Shown here piece by piece: positions 58,682-64,000 of a DNA stretch of 64,000 nt (the stretch's first letter is position 1; the number at the start of each line of letters is the position of its first letter). The position numbers and the translations under genes were made by a program. Source of the stretch: Epichloe hybrida (Eukaryota > Ascomycota > Sordariomycetes > Hypocreales > Clavicipitaceae); NCBI GenBank assembly GCA_019022495.1, contig JAFEKR010000002.1, positions 1,922,001 to 1,986,000 of the forward strand, written 5' to 3'. A model generated the notes under the pieces. That model saw nothing but the letters and a program-made list of their open reading frames with translations, was not told where the DNA came from and ran no database searches.

Positions 58682-60568
58682 ATGCCGCCAAAACGGAAAC
58701 GTGCGGAACCACATCCCATGCCGCCAGCCCCCGAGCCAGCTCGCCGGAGGAGAAGCAGTAGACGGATCAAAGAAGAAGATGGCCACGACAAGGCCCACGA
58801 CAAGCAAGCCGATTTGGTTGCCAGCTATCAGGACGGCGGGGCGTTGTCGTCAAAAGAGGCCGTGGAACGAGCGAGGCACACTCTTTCGGAAATGGAGCAC
58901 AAGTTGCTTGATGAGGCGAAAAGACAACGTCTAGCGATCGAGGCGTCTGATTTGGCCAGCATTGCAGCAGACGAGGATGCTAACAGTGCCGACACAGTCA
59001 CTCATGGTTCAAAAAAACGTCCTGGCGCACAATCCGCTGCTCACCTCGGCGAGAAAAAGGTCAAGATTGAGCCCGGCGCGCCAGCTGACGGTACCTCTTT
59101 GGACGACGACGAGGTAGGTGATCGAGGACCCAGACGTCCACCGCCAGTGAATAGTGACCGTCTTCCCTTGCCGTGGACAGGCCGACTTGGTTATGTAAGA
59201 TCCATCCAAGCCCCCTTCTTTCGCACAAGGAGGCGCGTTGGCTAATGATGCGGTTGGCAGGCGTGTTTGAATACGTATCTTCGTGCCGCAAATCCACCTG
59301 TTTTTTCGTCAAGAACTTGCCGGATAAGTTCAATTCTTGACCACCAATATCCTTTGCAAGACCCGACACAACCTGAGCACCCGACAAAGAACCGCCCCGA
59401 CAAGACTCAGCAGCCAAGCGTGGAGCGCGGTCTCAAGTTCGTCCAGAAACTTGGACTGAGCAATGCCCGAGATGTAGTCAAGATGATCCGGTGGAACAAC
59501 AAGTATGGAGTAAAGTTTATGAGACTGAGCAGCGAGATGTTCCCGTTTGCCAGCCACGAAGAATACGGATACAGTCTGTCTTTTGCGGCTGACGTCTTGG
59601 CTGAGGCGGGCAAGGTTGCTTCTGAGCTCGGCCATCGACTCACTACGCACCCTGGACAATTCACGCAAATCGGGAGCCCACGGAGGGAGGTGGTGACAGC
59701 CTCCATGCGCGACTTGGCGTACCATGCCGAGATGCTCACCCTTCTCCGCCTCTCAGACCAACTGGATCGAGATGCCGTCATGATCCTGCACATGGGCGGG
59801 GTGTACGGAGACAAGGAAGCGACGCTGGATCGCTTCCGCCAAAACTATTCCAAATTGCCCGCGGGGGTGAAGAAGAGGTTAGTGCTGGAGAATGACGACG
59901 TCTCGTGGAGCGTGCACGATCTTCTTCCCGTTTGCGAGGAACTCAACATCCCCCTCGTGCTGGACTACCACCATCACAACATTGTGTTCGACCCCGTCGT
60001 CCGTGAAGGCACGCATGATATCATAGGGTTGTATGATCGCATCAAGACCACCTGGTCCAAGAAAGGCATCACTCAGAAGATGCATTACAGCGAACCAACA
60101 GCGCCGGCTGTCACGCCGCGTGACCGACGCAAACACTCCCCGCGCGTCAAGACTCTCCCTCCGTGCGCCAACGACATGGATCTCATGATTGAAGCCAAGG
60201 ACAAGGAACAGGCTGTCTTTGAGCTCATGCGCACATTCAAACTTCCGGGCTGGGACTTGTTCAACGACATGGTACCTTACGAACGCGATGATGAGCCCAG
60301 AAAGGCAGTGCTGAAGAAGACCAAGAGGCTTGCCAGGAATAAACAGCAACAGGATGGAAGTGTGCCGGATGGTGAGATTGAAACACCGGAGCGTTTGGTG
60401 AGTGCAGAGGACATAAGCATGGGCGGCGCATGGTGCAGAGTGTACTGGCCGGAAGGCATGGAAGAATGGCTCAGGCCAAGAAAGAGAGAGGTAAAGCCAA
60501 AGGATGGAGCCAAAGCTGGTAAAGCTGGTATCCAGAATGGACTCAAGTGTGAGGATGAGGGAGACTGA
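58682..60568 (+). CDS. UVE1: UV-damage endonuclease UVE1 (UvdE family)
   Basis: Two exons, 58682-59194 and 59261-60568, encode 606 residues. The intron is GTAAGA to TGGCAG in phase 0, joining GRLGY to ACLNTYLR. The N-terminal 170 residues are basic and charged (MPPKRKRAEPH, then ARRRRSSRRIKEED), a likely nuclear or mitochondrial targeting region. The catalytic TIM barrel carries UvdE hallmarks in order: GRLGY, RLSSEMFPFASH, LTTHPGQF, MILHMGGVYGDKE, RLVLENDD, LVLDYHHHN and MHYSEP, with His and Glu residues that bind the divalent metals. The enzyme nicks DNA 5' of UV photoproducts and other lesions, starting an excision pathway separate from nucleotide excision repair. The C-terminal 90 residues are Lys-rich. 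The Met at 58682 starts the coding-like sequence. Confidence 0.95.
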
Positions 60569-60989
60569 GGGAGAGGACAAGTTGCAGAACATTATAGTAG
60601 ATTGACACGGTGTAATCCGGCTTCGGAAGGAAGCCAGCAGGAAAGAAACGAACCGCCGGAGTCACATGTACTGTGCAAAAATATCTATTGTAGTTTATAG
60701 ATGACTATAGTAAGAGTAATGATGGATCAAACTGACGACCTGATGGGTTTCTACAATGGACGCGGCGATTTTTTTTTTTTTTTTTTAAAAACGTGTTGGC
60801 GTAACCACGCGGCTGCCGTCTCCACACGACAACAAAATTTAACCCAACAGCAAAAAGTACCAAGTCTTCAAAACCGCTTCTTCGGGGGCAATTCCTCATC
60901 ATAATCAGCATCGTTGCCGCAAATACCTTCCATTCTTCATTCTGAATCAAGATTTCTCGAACCCCCCCCCCCGCAGAGATCCTTGCACA
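60569..60989. other. Intergenic between UVE1 and the SET-domain gene
   Basis: It contains a T run at 60769-60786 and a C run just before the next start codon. Nothing else was recognised. Confidence 0.6.
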
Positions 60990-62689
60990 ATGGCTTCTGC
61001 CGATTTCGAGGGCAGAACTGCTGCTTTTTCGCACTGGTTTAGAGGCTTACCAGGGGCCGTATTTTCCGACGCCATCCAGATCGTCGACTTGCGATCTCGC
61101 GGTGCCGGGCGTGGAATCGGTAACATGACGCTCCCAGTGCAAAGTTGAAATTTGTTTTTTTTTGTTCTTCTTTCTTCCCGAAAATGCTGGGCTGACATGA
61201 ATAACCCACCCAGTTGCCACGCGAGATATTCCCGCTGACACCACCTTGTTCACCGTACCGAGGAGTGCAATCATCAGCTCCGAGACCTGTGGTCTGAAAG
61301 AGCAGGTGCCTGCTCTGTTCGAGAGTCGCGGTGATGAGGATGATGAACAGCCCCTTGACTCATGGAGCGCATTGATACTGATCTTGATGTACGAGTATCT
61401 CCTCGGCAGCCAATCCAGGTGGAAGCCCTACATGGATGTTCTGCCAGACACGTTTGACACACCAATGTTCTGGTCCGACGATGAGCTGTCGCAGCTCCAG
61501 GCCAGTGCGACGGTGAACAAGATTGGCAAGGCCAGTGCAGAGGCAATGTTCCGCAGTCGCCTGCTGCCAGCTATCCGCGGCAATCCCACCATTTTCCACT
61601 CGAGCGGAGAGTATAGCGACCAAGACCTCGTGAGATTGGCGCACCGGATGGGGAGCACCGTCATGGCCTACGCGTTTGATTTGGAAAGTGATGATGACGA
61701 GGAAGATGATGACGAGTCAGACGGCTGGATGGAGGACCAGGAAGGGAAATCGATGATGGGCATGGTCGCGATGACCGATATCTTGAATGCCGACGCCGAG
61801 TTCAATGTATGGCAACACACAGATGAAGAAAAAAAAAAAGGGGGGGCCGGCCCGAGAAGATAAAAAGGTCATCCAGAGATGAAATGAATTCTGGTTGCTA
61901 ATTCCGTCGTTTTCCCAACAGGCACATGTCAACCACGGTGACAACGAGCTGACCGTCACGACGCTGCGCGACATCAAGGCAGGAGATGAGATCCTCAATC
62001 ACTACGGCCCGCACCCCAATTCAGAGCTGCTCCGTCGGTACGGCTACGTCACGGACAAGCACTCAAGATACGACGTGGTGGAGATCCCGTGGGAAGCGGT
62101 ACAGAACTCGCTCATTTCCGAACTGGGGGTGCCGCGAGAGGCCGTAGGAAAGGCGGTATGCAAAAATCTGTGAAAGGCGACCGGGGAAAGACGGTGTGCT
62201 CGACACCACCAGCTGACGAAAAAATGTTGTGGCCAGATGGAGACAATTGATCAAGATGAATTAGAGGACACGTTTGTCCTGGAGCGAAATTCCGGTGAGC
62301 CCAACGCAGATGGCACTTTTGCCTCTGCCGCGTTCGTAGAGGACATGCCGGAGGACTTGAAGGGGCAGCTGAAAGCCGTTGTCAAGGCATTGCAAAATCT
62401 GGACGGTACCCTTTTCCCCCCCAGTAAGAGAAGACGGAACGACGTCATCAAGTCGGTCGTGGTCGGAGCCCTCCGGTCAGTTGCATCGCGATACTCTACG
62501 ACGGCGGGCGAGGACGAAGAGCTCCTCAGTAATGCCAACCTTGACCACCGTCACCGAATGGCAGTAGTGGTGAGGCTGGGCGAGAAGCGGCTCATCGAAG
62601 AGGCATGCGCCCGATTCTCGGGAGAAGCTGCCCGGGATGCACCGGACGCGGATCTCTCGGAGACCAAGAGGACCAAGCGAGCAGGGTAG
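60990..62689 (+). CDS. RKM4: SET-domain protein lysine methyltransferase (Rkm4/SETD6 type)
   Basis: Four exons, 60990-61119, 61214-61806, 61922-62155 and 62237-62689, encode 469 residues. Junctions are RGIG to VATRDIP (phase 1), DAEFN to AHVNHG (phase 0) and GKAV/GKA to METIDQ (phase 0). The split SET domain starts GRGIG-VATRDIPADTTLFTVPRSAII, has the long insert typical of the group, and ends DILNADAEFN-AHVNHGDNELTVTTLRDIKAGDEILNHYGPHPN, with the SAM-binding Asn-His and the catalytic Tyr in NHYG. A Rubisco-LSMT-type substrate-binding domain follows. Rkm4 methylates ribosomal protein L42. Related SETD6 enzymes modify other proteins, so the substrate is inferred. An acidic run (residues about 207-222) precedes the third exon. 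Confidence 0.9.
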
Positions 62690-63438
62690 GTCATTCTTAC
62701 GATGGATGGGCAAAGAATTGAATTGACAAGAATAAATCGACCAATTTGTCGTAGAGAGGACTTTTCGTGAGCTCGTGATGCTAACAAGAGCTATCTATGC
62801 ATGCCCCTTGACACCAGATGGGCAGCAACGTGGGATGAAATTTTCCCAAATTTGTCGTGACAGGGATTCAGCTCACTCACGGGAGGCTCTGAGGGATATA
62901 TCGCTGGAGCGGCGTTTGCAGGGAGGGCATCATGACTCCCGCCCGGGCGCCATCTCCCAGGCCTCGTATCACTGTTGGAATTGGTGCAGCGACGGGTAGG
63001 TAGGTGGGTGTCAGGGAAATGGATTTGAATACCACCAGTCCGTCAGTCGAATCACATTGTTCCTACTGGGCTATTTGCTCTCCTTGTAGCACCCTTTCTT
63101 AATTGGCCTCTGCTTGTCCGCGTCCGTTGGTCAGTCTATGATTGCATGTCCCTGACATGGCGTACGCGAAACAAACACATTCTTCAGTCCCCGCCACCAG
63201 GACTTGTACTCCTTTTCTCAGCATTCTTTTGTTGTATTTCATTTGTGCTTGCCTGAGTCAAGATTGTTGCTACTCCGTGGAGCTACACTTCCCTGAAGAC
63301 CCGTGGCCTCGTCTTCCCGCTGAGTCCCGCCATTATTTTTCCAGCTTAGGTTCGCCAGAACCTTGTTTTTTACACATAGTACTTGTGCACGCATCTTAAA
63401 TTCCTCTGTCTGATATCTTGCTCTAGAACAATCACCTC
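62690..63438. other. Intergenic, convergent 3' ends of the SET-domain and AP-1 mu genes
   Basis: Only short frames are present. No RNA gene or repeat was seen. Confidence 0.6.
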
Positions 63439-64000
63439 TCAGACGGCGTCGGGTAGTCGAACGGCGATGTCGCCGCTTTGGGTAATGTATCTGACCCATG
63501 GTAAGGATGGATATTGTAGCTGTGAATGTGTTTGTCAGAAGTTTTCCACAAGGGTATCGCGTGGTATAATATCCTTCCTTTGTCCCTCATTTCCATGGGA
63601 CGGGAAAAGGCGGCCGAAGAGAATGGGGGAGGGGGGGGGGTTTCAAGAGCCTTCCAGCACATACATACCTTTGGCTCCGTTATCTTTAAATACCGCACTT
63701 GGATCCCGCTTGTAGTAAAGTAGGGAATTTCAAATTTCACTTGAATGGGTCGCTTCGCGCCCTTGCCCAGGCCCCCTACGCCGCCCATGCTGCCGCCGAA
63801 TCCTCCCGTCATGCCGCCCCCGTGTTCGTCGTCGCCCCGTACGCTGGGGAGACCCAGCTCTGCGCGCATGAGGAATTCCTTTTGGCCGCCGAATTGCTTG
63901 ATTTTCCATACAATGGCGCTCTGCTCAGGCGCGTAGTGCACGGAACCGATATTCGTTCTGAAGCGGGGCGAGTCTGCGTCGTCGGGAACAGGGATGATGA
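63439..64000 (-). CDS. APM1: AP-1 clathrin adaptor complex mu subunit, C-terminal part (continues beyond the window)
   Basis: Exons 64000(partial)-63671 and 63519-63439 are present. The intron is GTATGT to TCACAG in phase 0, joining LKITEPK to LQYPSLPW. The sequence NIGSVHYAPEQSAIVWKIKQF, then GGQKEFLMRAELGLPS and KFEIPYFTTSGIQVRYLKITEPK, is the mu-homology domain that binds YxxPhi sorting signals, and the terminal WVRYITQSGDIAVRLPDAV is near-invariant in AP-1 mu. A Gly/Met-rich insert (about 20 residues after RGDDEHGGG) sits in a surface loop. The complex sorts cargo between the trans-Golgi network and endosomes. The N-terminal part lies beyond position 64000. Confidence 0.95.

Noticed and set aside
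19000..64000. A secondary-metabolite or defence gene cluster
   Set aside because: Regulator, reductase and hydrolase genes are scattered among housekeeping genes. No synthase, cytochrome P450 or transporter set is present.

Overview
The window looks like nuclear DNA of a filamentous ascomycete, most likely a sordariomycete and perhaps Hypocreales. The grounds are short GT-AG introns with internal CTRAC-like branch sites, a sharp split between AT-rich repeats carrying C-to-T/G-to-A decay (repeat-induced point mutation, RIP) and GC-richer genes, and ascomycete gene families (UVE1, LCL2, Zn2Cys6 regulators, a GH18 chitinase with Ser/Thr repeats). The genus is not decidable from sequence alone.

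Region 1 (1-18.55 kb) is gene-free, AT-rich and full of stop codons. It holds a minisatellite locus present twice with very different copy number (853-2065 and 2383-2735), a decamer array, and one nested retrotransposon structure. The outer Ty1/copia element (3696-17665, 288-bp LTRs, target duplication ATTAC) is split inside its reverse transcriptase by a second copia element (5580-12663, 796-bp LTRs, target duplication CTTAT). Both lie on the minus strand and both are RIP-mutated. Sequence changes abruptly to normal composition near 18.55 kb.

Region 2 (18.6-31.3 kb) carries an oxysterol-binding protein (ankyrin-PH-ORD), a GPI-type GH18 chitinase, an intron-containing tRNA-Ala(TGC) and a ferric-reductase-like flavocytochrome. 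Related repeat sequences lie at both ends of the 18.5-29.4 kb part.

Region 3 (31.3-51 kb) begins with about 3 kb without genes. It then holds a small cysteine-containing secreted protein, mitoribosomal protein mL57, an unknown polytopic membrane protein, a very long hydrolase-CorA fusion gene that is broken in two places, a C2H2-like nuclear protein, mitoribosomal bL27m divergent from LCL2, and protein phosphatase inhibitor 2.

Region 4 (51-64 kb) has a 260-bp tandem duplication, a regulator with two separate Zn2Cys6 clusters and a long Asp-Ala tract, a membrane protein ending in half a RING finger, the UV-damage endonuclease UVE1, a SET-domain lysine methyltransferase of the Rkm4/SETD6 type, and the 3' end of the AP-1 mu subunit gene. 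The genes are mostly housekeeping and do not form an evident metabolic cluster. Exon junctions were worked out by hand from splice signals and reading phase.
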